Source of the DNA: Bacteroidota bacterium | Lineage (GTDB): Bacteria > Bacteroidota > Bacteroidia > Bacteroidales > Tannerellaceae | NCBI GenBank assembly: GCA_023429375.1 | Contig: JAEYVY010000016.1 | Location: 62,001 to 126,000 of the forward strand | Direction of reading: 5' to 3' | Length of the DNA stretch: 64,000 nt | Shown: one piece after another, positions 44,080 through 52,335 of the stretch | Layout of the letters: every line of letters begins with the position of its first letter | Position numbering within the stretch: the stretch's first letter is position 1 | Made by a program: the position numbers and the translations under genes | The notes under the pieces: generated by a model | Databases searched by the model: none | Seen by the model: only the letters and a program-made list of their open reading frames with translations | What the model was told of the DNA's origin: nothing

Positions 44080-46716
44080 TTACTTAACAATAGCTTTTAC
44101 AGCGCTTTCACCTTCAACTGCAACAACTACGATACCCTTAGGAGCAGCGATTGTAGCGTCGTCAGAAGTAATAACTGTGCTAGCTACAGTTTGACCTAAG
44201 ATATTGCTGATCATTACAGACTTACCAGCAGCGTTAAGAACTCTTACAGCACCAGCTTCAGCGATAACTTTAACAGCAGCTTCTGCGTTGATGTCTTCGT
44301 TAGCAACTGGGATATCAGAAGTACGTTTTACAAGAACTGGAAGAGCTTCCTTATCTGTAGAAGATACTACTACACCGTTGATAAGAGCTAATCTTGCAGG
44401 AACTGTTTTCTTAACTTCGCTGAAAGGAATTACTTCAAATACATCTTCTGTATCAGTGATACGGAACAAGAATGCACTAGCAGTAGCCACTTTCTTAGCA
44501 GAATCAGCATTTACTAAAGCCTTAGTAGCTTTGAAGATAATGCTGTCGTTAGCAGCGTCATATTTACCCTTAACTGTCATGAAGTCACCCTTCAATGAAT
44601 CGCCATCAGCAATGTATTCAGCATTCTTAACGATATAGTAAGCAGGAGTTAAGCTTTCAACTACAGTTGTGTCAAGAACGAATGCTTTGTCTACCCAGAA
44701 TGCGAAGTCAGAAGCAGTAGAAGCAGCCTTCAATTCATCACCAACGCGTAAGAATTTAGCATCGCCATTATCTTTCTTAGTTAACAAGTCAAGACCAGTT
44801 CCAGTAGCGCTTGCATCTTGGAATGTATAGTGACCAACAGCTAACTTAGCATATTCAAATCCAGAATCAGTAGAGATAGTGAACAATGTAGCTAATGAAC
44901 TATCGAAATCTACAATTGTAGTTTTAGCTCCATTTTCGTGTACACGAAGAGTTTTACTACCTCCATTAGAAATTGTACCAATATGAATTGGTAATAACTT
45001 ATAAGCAGTTTCTGTATCTGATTTAATTATAAATGGAGTTGGAGTAACATACTTAGATAATACTAATTCAGTAGTATCAAGTGCTACAAACAAAGTATCT
45101 GCACCATCAAGTGTATACAAATTGTAAACTCCCAAAACATTGTTTTTATTATACAATCCGTGATTACTATATGCAGGGAAAGTATCTGGTGAAGCATAAC
45201 CCCCCTTAGCATTCATCACATTGAATTGAATACCATCCTTATCACCTGCAACAAGTAAAGTGTCATTTAACACTAAAGTAGCACCTTCTGCACCTAAGCT
45301 GTTTACAATATTAAATTTAACTGTATTAGTAGCTAATTCGTATGCATCAAAAACTTTAAATCCAGCAGGATTTGTAACTTCAGTCAGTTTTAATGTATCT
45401 GTTCCAAATACATAGTTACCATCAGGAGTTGTTGTTACACGTTGATTAGTGTAAATTGAAGTACCATAATAACGGTTTACAACATCATAGAAGTATTTAC
45501 CACCTGTAACAGTTTCCTTAATGTACCATTGATTTTCTGGCTCTACAGTAGAAGCAGTTTTATCTAAAAGCACAGGGCCACCGTCAGTTGTAAGAGTACC
45601 ATAAGTTCTTGCAACAATTTTTCCATTATTTGCAGGAGTAGCTTTAGATACTACAGTTAAAATATATGGATTTTTTCCAAATGGGGTTGCAATAACGTTA
45701 GCTAATTCAGGAGCAGCACCCCATGATGCAACACCGTATTTTGGTGATGGAACTGAATCATTAGCAAAGCTAGCACCAGAAGCAACTGTAGTTACCACTT
45801 CTTCAGTAAGGAATTTTGCCTTACCAATAAATGCAGGAACCCATCCAACAACTGTTGCTCCCATTTTCTTATTAGCAGCATCCCAACCTAAAGATGAATC
45901 TCTTACAGCGATTGCAACTTGGTCTGTAGCAGCATCATAATATAAACCAAAATGAGTAAAAGCAGATTTACCAAAGCCTAGTTTGAAACCGAATACAGCT
46001 TCTTGATCAACAAGATTCACAGTTGAAGATGCTGTCCAGTTAGCTGAATCAAGGCTTAAGTATTTACCTGTTGCAACAGATTTGATTTTAAATACAGAAT
46101 CATTAGGAGTAACATTTTCAAACATGAATTCACCTTCTACTCCTGTAAGTTCTGATAATAAATCAAATGTATAAGTGGTTTTTTCAGGTAGATCAGTAGA
46201 GGTTAACCAAGTTTTACCTGGAACTTCTAATGAAATTTCAAGAAGAGTTGTACCACCTGTGCTAGTTGTAGTAACAACATAGTTTTTAGCTGGATCAAAA
46301 TATAAAGCCTTACCTGCACCATTCTTTGTATAGAAAAGACCTTTATCGATTGCACCTACAACACCAAGAGTATCTAAGCTGTTTTTCACAAGGTCAGGAG
46401 CGCCAACTCCAAAAACTTCCATACCATCAACTTTCAACACTCCACTTTTCTTATTCTTGAATTGATACGTAGAGTTTCCAGTTGCATCTGGAGTTGATTT
46501 AACTACTTCCCAAAGAGCAGCATCAGTATCAACTAAAGCAGCAGCAGTAGAAGAAGCATTTGAAACCACAGTTGAGTCTTTTCCTTTCGAATCAGTCAAC
46601 TGCACTAAATAATCACTAGTACTGGTTTGAAGCCTAAAGTACTTTATGGCATCTGCTGCAGAAGCAGACCCTAAAGCTAAAGCTCCACATAATAGCGTAG
46701 AAATCAATTTGTTCAT
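44080..46716 (-). CDS. Large secreted surface protein with DUF6383-like, T9SS-like C-terminal domain
   Basis: The 878-residue protein has a signal peptide (LISTLLCGALALGSASAAD) and a long extracellular part built of beta-strand-rich repeats about 100-150 residues long, rich in Thr, Ala, Val and Asp. Sequence such as YQFKNKKSGVLKVDG and FKIKSVATGKYLSLDSANW recalls ricin-type trefoil repeats. The last ~80 residues contain VRVLNAAGKSVMISNILGQT and IAAPKGIVVVAVEGESAVK, ending AIVK. This resembles both DUF6383 of Parabacteroides proteins and type IX secretion C-terminal signals. I chose the ATG at 46716, not the TTG two codons earlier. A strong promoter precedes it. Confidence 0.85.
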   Translation of the reverse strand: MNKLISTLLCGALALGSASAADAIKYFRLQTSTSDYLVQLTDSKGKDSTVVSNASSTAAALVDTDAALWEVVKSTPDATGNSTYQFKNKKSGVLKVDGMEVFGVGAPDLVKNSLDTLGVVGAIDKGLFYTKNGAGKALYFDPAKNYVVTTTSTGGTTLLEISLEVPGKTWLTSTDLPEKTTYTFDLLSELTGVEGEFMFENVTPNDSVFKIKSVATGKYLSLDSANWTASSTVNLVDQEAVFGFKLGFGKSAFTHFGLYYDAATDQVAIAVRDSSLGWDAANKKMGATVVGWVPAFIGKAKFLTEEVVTTVASGASFANDSVPSPKYGVASWGAAPELANVIATPFGKNPYILTVVSKATPANNGKIVARTYGTLTTDGGPVLLDKTASTVEPENQWYIKETVTGGKYFYDVVNRYYGTSIYTNQRVTTTPDGNYVFGTDTLKLTEVTNPAGFKVFDAYELATNTVKFNIVNSLGAEGATLVLNDTLLVAGDKDGIQFNVMNAKGGYASPDTFPAYSNHGLYNKNNVLGVYNLYTLDGADTLFVALDTTELVLSKYVTPTPFIIKSDTETAYKLLPIHIGTISNGGSKTLRVHENGAKTTIVDFDSSLATLFTISTDSGFEYAKLAVGHYTFQDASATGTGLDLLTKKDNGDAKFLRVGDELKAASTASDFAFWVDKAFVLDTTVVESLTPAYYIVKNAEYIADGDSLKGDFMTVKGKYDAANDSIIFKATKALVNADSAKKVATASAFLFRITDTEDVFEVIPFSEVKKTVPARLALINGVVVSSTDKEALPVLVKRTSDIPVANEDINAEAAVKVIAEAGAVRVLNAAGKSVMISNILGQTVASTVITSDDATIAAPKGIVVVAVEGESAVKAIVK

Positions 46717-46810
46717 AATCAAATAATTAAAATTAATAATTGAGTTTATAAATTTCTTAAATCAAAGTTGTAAAACCCTTATTCGGACAATAAAATTATA
46801 TTGCACAGGA

Positions 46811-46840
46811 CAAAGATAAAAATAAGATTAAGAAAAGCAA
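46811..46840 (-). promoter_or_regulatory. Promoter of the DUF6383-like gene
   Basis: On the minus strand TATCTTTG (46811-46818) follows TTG (46838-46840) with a 19-base spacer, a consensus-quality match. The start near 46804 gives an AT-rich leader of about 88 bases. Confidence 0.78.
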
Positions 46841-47128
46841 CCCTTTTCCATTCCTTTTTAACAGACCAGTTACTCTTTCTTATCCATTGAATATCTTTTC
46901 ATGTACGAAATAGACGATTCTTAATACGAAGTACAATAAACCCGATTTTTATATACATTAATATAATATATAAGGGTCGTTTTCTGTACGAAGAGTGCAC
47001 TTTTGCTATACTTCCTTATCTAAACGACTAAAACAACTACCTACCGAAGACTTTGTCTTAGTTCCTTAGGATAAGAGATGCGTATGACCCTACTCACAAA
47101 AAATGAATCTCTGCACAAATAGAAAATA
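46841..47128. other. Intergenic region with no gene seen
   Basis: This AT-rich spacer lies between the promoter of the surface protein gene and the metY stop, both on the minus strand. I see no open frame with coding character and no strong hairpin with a T-run. A short inverted pair, AAGAC and GTCTT, occurs near 47047-47059 but is too small to call. Confidence 0.5.
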
Positions 47129-48430
47129 TTATAATTGACGAAATGCTTGCTCTAAATCACTTTTTATATCATCTATATGTTCAATACCTACTGATAATCT
47201 TAACAATCCTGGAACTGCACCGGATGTTAGCTTCTCTTCTTCAGAGAGTTGCTCATGCGTTGTAGCCGCCGGATGAATAATCAAACTCTTGGCATCTCCC
47301 ACGTTTGCAAGATGACTAATCAACTTCAAACCGTCTATCAATTTATCTGCCGCCTGGCTTCCTGCTTTCAACTTGAATGATAGCACGCCACCAAATCCAT
47401 TTTTTAAGTATTTCTTTGCTAAATTATGATAAGGACTGCTTTCCAACCCGGGATAGTTTACATAGTCCACTTCTGGGCGTTGCTCCAACCACTTGGCCAA
47501 TGCTAAAGCGTTGCTAACGTGACGCTCCATACGCAGAGATAGCGTTTCGAGACCTTGCAGCAAAAGGAAAGAATTAAAAGGACTTATCGTAGCTCCCCAA
47601 TCACGAATACCTTCTACTCGCGCCCTTAATGTAAAGGCGATATTTCCTGTCGGACTATCAAAGCCAAAATGATCCCATAAAACCAATCCGTGATAACTTG
47701 GCGAAGGTTCGGTAAAGACAGGAAATTTGCCATTTCCCCAATTAAACTTACCACTGTCCACAATCACATCGCCGAGGGATGTCCCATGTCCTCCTATCCA
47801 TTTCGTAGCACTCTCCACTACCACACTCGCGCCATGCTCCAGTGGACGGAAGAGAGCACCTCCTGCACCAAACGTATTATCTACAATCAGCGGAATTCCA
47901 TGTCTATCGGCCACAGTAGCGATAGCTTCGAAATCAGGAATATTCAAATTTGGGTTGCCTATTGTTTCCAAATACAAGGCTTTCGTTTTGTCGTCTATCA
48001 GTCGTTCAAACTCCGTCGGATCATCAGTCGGTGTAAACCTCACCTCTACCCCGAGACGTTTGAATTGATTTTTAAATTGATTGTAAGTGCCTCCATATAC
48101 ATGAGACGTTGAAACAAAATTATCTCCTGCTTCCAATATATTGTTGAGCGCAATGAATTGTGCTCCTTGTCCGGAAGAAGTGGCAACAGCTGAAGCACCA
48201 CCCTCCAAGGCGGCAATACGCTTTTCTAACACATCCGTAGTCGGATTCATTAGGCGGGTATAGATGTTACCAAACTTACGTAGACCAAAAAGGTCTGCTC
48301 CGTCTTTAGCATCTTCAAAAACATACGATGTTGTCTGATAAATGGGCACGGCTCTTGCGTGTGTTACCGGGTCTGCTACTTGTCCTGCATGAACTTGCAA
48401 TGTCTCAAATTTCAAATTGTCTGTTGCCAT
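47129..48430 (-). CDS. metY: O-acetylhomoserine sulfhydrylase (first copy)
   Basis: This PLP enzyme makes homocysteine from O-acetylhomoserine and sulfide in methionine synthesis. The 433-residue product has the Cys/Met-metabolism family motifs: the YXR tyrosine region (NIYTRLMNPTTDVLEKRIAA), ALEGGASAVATSSGQGAQF, the DNTFG aspartate, and the PLP Lys in SATKWIGGHGTSLGDVIVDS. The insert FNWGNGKFPVFTEPSPSYHG is typical of the O-acetylhomoserine subgroup. A divergent promoter region separates it from the MATE gene. Confidence 0.95.
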   Translation of the reverse strand: MATDNLKFETLQVHAGQVADPVTHARAVPIYQTTSYVFEDAKDGADLFGLRKFGNIYTRLMNPTTDVLEKRIAALEGGASAVATSSGQGAQFIALNNILEAGDNFVSTSHVYGGTYNQFKNQFKRLGVEVRFTPTDDPTEFERLIDDKTKALYLETIGNPNLNIPDFEAIATVADRHGIPLIVDNTFGAGGALFRPLEHGASVVVESATKWIGGHGTSLGDVIVDSGKFNWGNGKFPVFTEPSPSYHGLVLWDHFGFDSPTGNIAFTLRARVEGIRDWGATISPFNSFLLLQGLETLSLRMERHVSNALALAKWLEQRPEVDYVNYPGLESSPYHNLAKKYLKNGFGGVLSFKLKAGSQAADKLIDGLKLISHLANVGDAKSLIIHPAATTHEQLSEEEKLTSGAVPGLLRLSVGIEHIDDIKSDLEQAFRQL

Positions 48431-48455
48431 ATTCTTTCTTGTTTTTTCTCATGAA

Positions 48456-48486
48456 CAAAGATATCTGCCCTAAAAACTACCTGCAA
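48456..48486 (-). promoter_or_regulatory. Promoter of metY
   Basis: On the minus strand TATCTTTG (48456-48463) is preceded by TTG (48484-48486) with a 20-base spacer. Predicted start near 48449, about 20 bases before the ATG. No riboswitch fits in so short a leader, so regulation by S-adenosylmethionine as for metK is not expected here. Confidence 0.72.
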
Positions 48487-48494
48487 TCACATAA

Positions 48495-48527
48495 ATATGG
48501 CATTCCATATACCATATATAAGGTATA
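48495..48527. promoter_or_regulatory. Two palindromes in the metY-MATE divergent region
   Basis: ATATGG (48495-48500) pairs with CCATAT (48505-48510), and TATACC (48508-48513) pairs with GGTATA (48522-48527). The two sites overlap by three bases and sit between the two divergent promoters, where a dimeric repressor could control both. No regulator gene is next to them. Confidence 0.4.
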
Positions 48528-48535
48528 AAATGATT

Positions 48536-48543
48536 TACCTTTG
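48536..48543 (+). promoter_or_regulatory. -7 box of the MATE gene promoter
   Basis: TACCTTTG matches the -7 consensus. It covers the TTG codon at 48541 that would otherwise be an upstream start, so translation most likely begins at an ATG further on. No TTG lies at the -33 distance; that stretch is occupied by the palindromes. Confidence 0.5.
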
Positions 48544-48552
48544 CCGAAAATT

Positions 48553-49893
48553 ATGAGAATAATGCAGGGAACAAAGGATTTGACTCAGGGATCGATCGGA
48601 CGGCAACTATTCAATCTGGCCTTGCCCATCATGGGCACTTCGTTTACGCAAATGGCGTATAGCCTAACGGATATGGCCTGGATAGGAAGAATAGGAAGTG
48701 AAGCTGTTGCTGCAATCGGAGCTGTGGGTATTCTCACGTGGATGACTAGTTCAATAGCCTTGCTCAATAGAGTGGGATCGGAGGTTAGTGTGGGACAAAG
48801 TATCGGCGCTCAGGATGTGGAAAAGGCCCGCTCATTCGCTTCTCATAACCTCACCATTTCTTTTATCCTATCTATTCTCTGGGGCGGACTTCTCTGTGCA
48901 TTTGCCTATCCACTGATCAGTCTATATAAATTAGCACCAGACATCACGCACGAAGCAACCGTCTATCTGCGTATTGTAACAGCAGCCTTTCCTTTTATAT
49001 TTCTTTCTGCAGCATTTACCGGAATTTACAATGCGGCAGGCCGAACTAAGATTCCATTCTTCATCAGTGGAGCCGGCTTGGTCATGAATATGATTTTAGA
49101 TCCTTTGTTTATCTGGGTCTTTAAATGGGAAGTGACAGGTGCAGCCTGGGCTACATGGATTTCACAAGCAATCGTTTTAGGTTTATTCCTTTACAATAGT
49201 AAGATCAGCCATCCTCTATTTAATGGCTTTTCTATTTTCACCAAATTGAAAGCCGATCAGTCTAAACAGATTTTTCAATTGGGATTACCGGTAGCCGTTC
49301 TTAATGCTTTCTTTGCAATAATCAATCTCTTCATGGCGCGAACAGCTTCTATTGCGGGTGGACATATCGGCATGATGACACTCACAGCCGGGGGACAAAT
49401 TGAAGCCATTGCATGGAATACCTCACAAGGGTTTAGTTCGGCACTAAGTGCGTTCGTGGCACAAAACTACGCAGCAAAAAAAGGGAAACGTGTCAACTCG
49501 GCCTACCGGATTACGCTGATGATGACCTCTTTCATTGGCATCGCCTGTACATTACTGTTCGTATTTTTTGGCGATCAAGTCTTTTCACTTATTGTACCGT
49601 CAAAAGAAGCCTATGAAGCGGGTGGTGTCTTTTTACGTATTGATGGTTATTCAATGTGGTTCATGATGTTGGAAATCACTATGCAGGGATTGTTTTACGG
49701 TACGGGGCGCACACTCCCTCCGGCCATTATCAGCATCTCGTTTAATTTACTTCGCATCCCGTTGGCTATATTCCTGGCATCCACGGCCCTAGGCATAGAA
49801 GGTGTATGGTGGGCAATCAGTATAACCAGTATTCTAAAAGGAATCGTGGCATTTTTATGGTTCAGTATTATTAAAAATAAACTGCTTAACTAA
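48553..49893 (+). CDS. MATE family multidrug or metabolite exporter
   Basis: The protein has 12 predicted membrane helices in the two-bundle MATE pattern, including LALPIMGTSFTQMAYSLTDM, AAIGAVGILTWMTSSIALLN in the first half, and IEAIAWNTSQGFSSALSAFV in the second. MATE proteins export cations and drugs using Na+ or H+ gradients. The frame is open from a TTG at 48541, but that codon lies inside the -7 promoter box. The ATGs at 48553 and 48562 are the realistic starts; I use the first. It lies between two metY paralogues, which may hint at a sulfur-metabolism substrate, but that is a guess. Confidence 0.9.
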   Translation: MRIMQGTKDLTQGSIGRQLFNLALPIMGTSFTQMAYSLTDMAWIGRIGSEAVAAIGAVGILTWMTSSIALLNRVGSEVSVGQSIGAQDVEKARSFASHNLTISFILSILWGGLLCAFAYPLISLYKLAPDITHEATVYLRIVTAAFPFIFLSAAFTGIYNAAGRTKIPFFISGAGLVMNMILDPLFIWVFKWEVTGAAWATWISQAIVLGLFLYNSKISHPLFNGFSIFTKLKADQSKQIFQLGLPVAVLNAFFAIINLFMARTASIAGGHIGMMTLTAGGQIEAIAWNTSQGFSSALSAFVAQNYAAKKGKRVNSAYRITLMMTSFIGIACTLLFVFFGDQVFSLIVPSKEAYEAGGVFLRIDGYSMWFMMLEITMQGLFYGTGRTLPPAIISISFNLLRIPLAIFLASTALGIEGVWWAISITSILKGIVAFLWFSIIKNKLLN

Positions 49894-49957
49894 TTTTGAA
49901 TGACATATTTTACGTATTTTGCACGTAGAATAGCAAATTTTATTATCTAGACACACT

Positions 49958-51241
49958 ATGGACGAACAAATGAAACTTGAGACGCTATGCGTTCAAGCAG
50001 GATGGCAACCGAAAAAAGGCGAACCGCGCGTCTTGCCAATCTACCAAAGTACCACTTTCAAATATGAAACTAGCGAACAGATGGCTAGACTATTTGACTT
50101 GGAAGAAAGTGGTTTTTTCTATTCTCGTTTACAAAATCCAACCAATGAAGCTGTTGCTGCCAAGATTGCTGCCTTAGAGGGCGGAGTCGGTGCTATGCTG
50201 ACCTCCTCGGGGCAAGCCGCCAATTTCTTTTGCTTTTTCAATATTTGCGAGGCTGGGGATCATATAGTTAGCGCAACCTCTATTTATGGGGGAACGTACA
50301 ATCTGCTTTCTGTTACCCTAAAGAAACTTGGCATCGAATGTACCTTTGTGGATCAGGATGCTTCTGAAGAAGAAATTGCTAAAGCTTTCCGTCCGAATAC
50401 CAAGTTGTTGTTTGGCGAGACCATCTCAAATCCGGGAGTCATGGTTCTGGATATTGAAAAATTTGCGCGTATCGCACATAGCAACGGCGTTCCTCTTGTG
50501 GTTGACAATACCTTCGCTACGCCTATCAATTGCCGTCCTTTCGAATACGGCGCCGATATCGTTACCCATTCGACTAGTAAATATATGGATGGACATGCCA
50601 CATGCGTAGGTGGGTGTATTGTAGACAGCGGCAATTTCGACTGGGAAGCTAACCAGGATAAATATCCGGGACTATGCGAGCCGGATCCATCCTATCACGG
50701 ACTGACCTATACAAAAGCATTCGGGAAATTAGCCTTTATCACAAAAGCGACTACCCAATTGATGCGCGACCTGGGAGCTATACAATCTCCACAAAATGCA
50801 TTCTTGCTCAATCTAGGACTTGAAACTCTACACCTAAGAGTGCCACAACATTGCAAAAATGCGCAGCTTGTGGCCGAATGGTTAGAAAAGAATGAGAAAG
50901 TGGCTTGGGTTAATTACCCTGGTCTGAAAAGCAATAAGTATTATGAGCTTGCTCAGAAATATATGCCAAAAGGTACGTGCGGAGTAATGTCGTTCGGCTT
51001 AAAAGGAAATCGGGAAACTGCCACACGATTCATGGATAGTTTGAAACTGATTTCAATTGTCACCCATGTTGCCGATGCCCGTTCGTGCGTTTTGCATCCG
51101 GCCAGTCATACCCACAGGCAACTAACTGAAGAACAATTGTTGGCAGCAGGAATTGCACCGGATTTGATCCGATTGTCAATCGGTATAGAAAACGCAGAAG
51201 ATCTGATTGCCGACTTAGAACAAGGACTCAAAAACATCTAG
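49958..51241 (+). CDS. O-acetylhomoserine sulfhydrylase-like PLP enzyme (second copy)
   Basis: This 427-residue protein is a paralogue of the metY product at 47129-48430, with the same fold and motifs: FFYSRLQNPTNEAVAAKIAA, DNTFATPINCRPFEYGADIV, the PLP Lys in HSTSKYMDGHATCVGGCIVD, and the FDWEANQDKYPGLCEPDPSY insert. It probably uses O-acetylhomoserine, but the active-site surroundings differ (TSKYMDGHATCVGG versus ATKWIGGHGTSLGD). It may therefore prefer another acceptor or donor. It starts 64 bases after the MATE gene and ends in a region of strong hairpins. Confidence 0.9.
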   Translation: MDEQMKLETLCVQAGWQPKKGEPRVLPIYQSTTFKYETSEQMARLFDLEESGFFYSRLQNPTNEAVAAKIAALEGGVGAMLTSSGQAANFFCFFNICEAGDHIVSATSIYGGTYNLLSVTLKKLGIECTFVDQDASEEEIAKAFRPNTKLLFGETISNPGVMVLDIEKFARIAHSNGVPLVVDNTFATPINCRPFEYGADIVTHSTSKYMDGHATCVGGCIVDSGNFDWEANQDKYPGLCEPDPSYHGLTYTKAFGKLAFITKATTQLMRDLGAIQSPQNAFLLNLGLETLHLRVPQHCKNAQLVAEWLEKNEKVAWVNYPGLKSNKYYELAQKYMPKGTCGVMSFGLKGNRETATRFMDSLKLISIVTHVADARSCVLHPASHTHRQLTEEQLLAAGIAPDLIRLSIGIENAEDLIADLEQGLKNI

Positions 51242-51352
51242 TTTTTTATCAGAAAAAGTAATAAAAGTTGGACATCGAAAATAAAACCTCATCTCGATGT
51301 TAATTTTAAAATTTTACTGCTTGATTTTCAACCCTCCTTGTGGTTCAAAAAA

Positions 51353-51417
51353 AACATCCCGAACGTTTTAAAAAAAGACCGATATGTTTTTTAAAAACGT
51401 TCGGGATGTTTTTTTAA
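51353..51417 (+). terminator. Long hairpin terminator, copy of a dispersed repeat
   Basis: AACATCCCGAACGTTTT (51353-51369) and its exact complement (51394-51410) form a 17-bp stem that can extend through flanking A and T runs to more than 20 pairs, ending in Ts. Both arms contain AAAACGTTCGGG or its complement. The second arm and the preceding ATGTTTTTTAAAAACG resemble the hairpin at 30366-30406. A partial third copy, CGATATGTTTT, follows at 51424-51434. It lies 112 bases after the preceding stop. Confidence 0.8.
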
Positions 51418-51557
51418 AACGATCGATATGTTTTATATCATTGATTTACTGTTGTTTACAACACATAGATGTTAGGCTTGAAAATTTGTATGAAAATTCT
51501 ATTTTTAATTCAATCGAATTTTGGTAGGCAAAAGGACATATTTTGAATTTGGAGATT

Positions 51558-51949
51558 AAAAAAACCTCATTCAATATCCTAAAAGAAATTGAATGAGGTA
51601 ATTTTTTCCGCTTTACTCTTTCACAAGGAATAATCACGGTGTATTTCTATTATTTTATCACTAGTTCACTTCCAGTTATTTCACCTTCACAGGTTACTTA
51701 CTTTTATTAGAAAAGTTGAGAAGCTACTTATCAAATTTGCTTAACTATTGTTTCTGTTTAAATGTCTACCATTGTATTCTCTATGACAAGACCTGCAAGG
51801 ATCAACAACAGCAGCTTTCTATTTATGACTATAAATAGTTTCAATGAAGAAAAAGTTTACAATCAATAATTCTAAATCAAATAATTCAATAAAGTTCTAA
51901 CTGTTCACTAATTGATTTTGAAGGCTTCCGACGCTACGGTCTCCTTTTA
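51558..51949 (-). ncRNA. Candidate noncoding transcript, orphan promoter to terminator
   Basis: A consensus promoter (51956-51986) reads on the minus strand into about 390 bases that end at a strong hairpin with a T-run (51598 down to 51558). No frame of useful length with a start is open inside it; the longest readable piece has a stop just before KAAVVDPCRSCHREYNGR and no start codon. It could be a regulatory RNA or the remains of a gene. I compared it by eye with tmRNA, RNase P RNA and 6S RNA and saw no convincing match. Confidence 0.4.
51565..51598. terminator. Bidirectional hairpin ending the orphan transcript
   Basis: CCTCATTCAAT (51565-51575) and ATTGAATGAGG (51588-51598) form a perfect 11-bp stem with a 12-base loop, flanked by seven As on the left and a T-run after two bases on the right. 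It can end transcripts from either side. Confidence 0.85.
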
Positions 51950-51955
51950 CGACAG

Positions 51956-51986
51956 CAAAGATAAAACAAAGTTTCATTAATCCAAA
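51956..51986 (-). promoter_or_regulatory. Orphan promoter on the minus strand
   Basis: TATCTTTG (51956-51963) follows TTTG (51983-51986) with exactly 19 bases between them on the minus strand. This is among the best matches to the Bacteroidetes promoter in the window, yet no gene follows it before a terminator about 390 bases on. Confidence 0.7.
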
Positions 51987-52106
51987 CAATATTCTATCAA
52001 ATTTTCGATTTTAGCAATATAAATTTATCCCCAACCCTAGATTAAACAAACATTCAACAAGACTAAATCCAATCAAACTATTGTTTTTCAGCACATTTAG
52101 TATTCA

Positions 52107-52335
52107 TAGCTTTGACAATAACACATCAGTTCGATAAACATGGCCAATCAGTTTATATATTGCGTTTATCGAAAATCGCAATATACCATTGTCTCATTTA
52201 AACCTTTTTCGTCCAAACGCGAGTGTATAAACACCAGCAAAAAACGCACTACAGCCCCATTAAAACAAAGCGTAAAGTCCGGCAAACATCAATTTGATTA
52301 CAAAAAAAAGGAAGGAGAATTTTCCCCTTCCTTTT
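52107..52335 (+). other. Region with nested inverted repeats, possible small RNA
   Basis: A -7-like TAGCTTTG (52107-52114) is followed by two interlocked inverted repeats. TCGATAAAC (52131-52139) pairs with GTTTATCGA (52164-52172), and TATATTGCG (52156-52164) pairs with CGCAATATA (52177-52185). A plus-strand transcript would end at the hairpin near 52306-52335. The -33 spacing is poor, so transcription is unproven; protein-binding sites are the other explanation. Confidence 0.3.
52306..52335 (-). terminator. Terminator after fusA2
   Basis: AAAAGGAAGG (52306 onward) and CCTTCCTTTT (to 52335) pair around a 10-base loop whose ends can pair further. On the minus strand the stem runs into eight Ts. 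It lies 36 bases after the fusA2 stop. Confidence 0.85.

Noticed and set aside
51446..51637. Minus-strand open frame of 63 codons
   Set aside because: It crosses a strong hairpin terminator and its sequence looks like translated AT-rich spacer.
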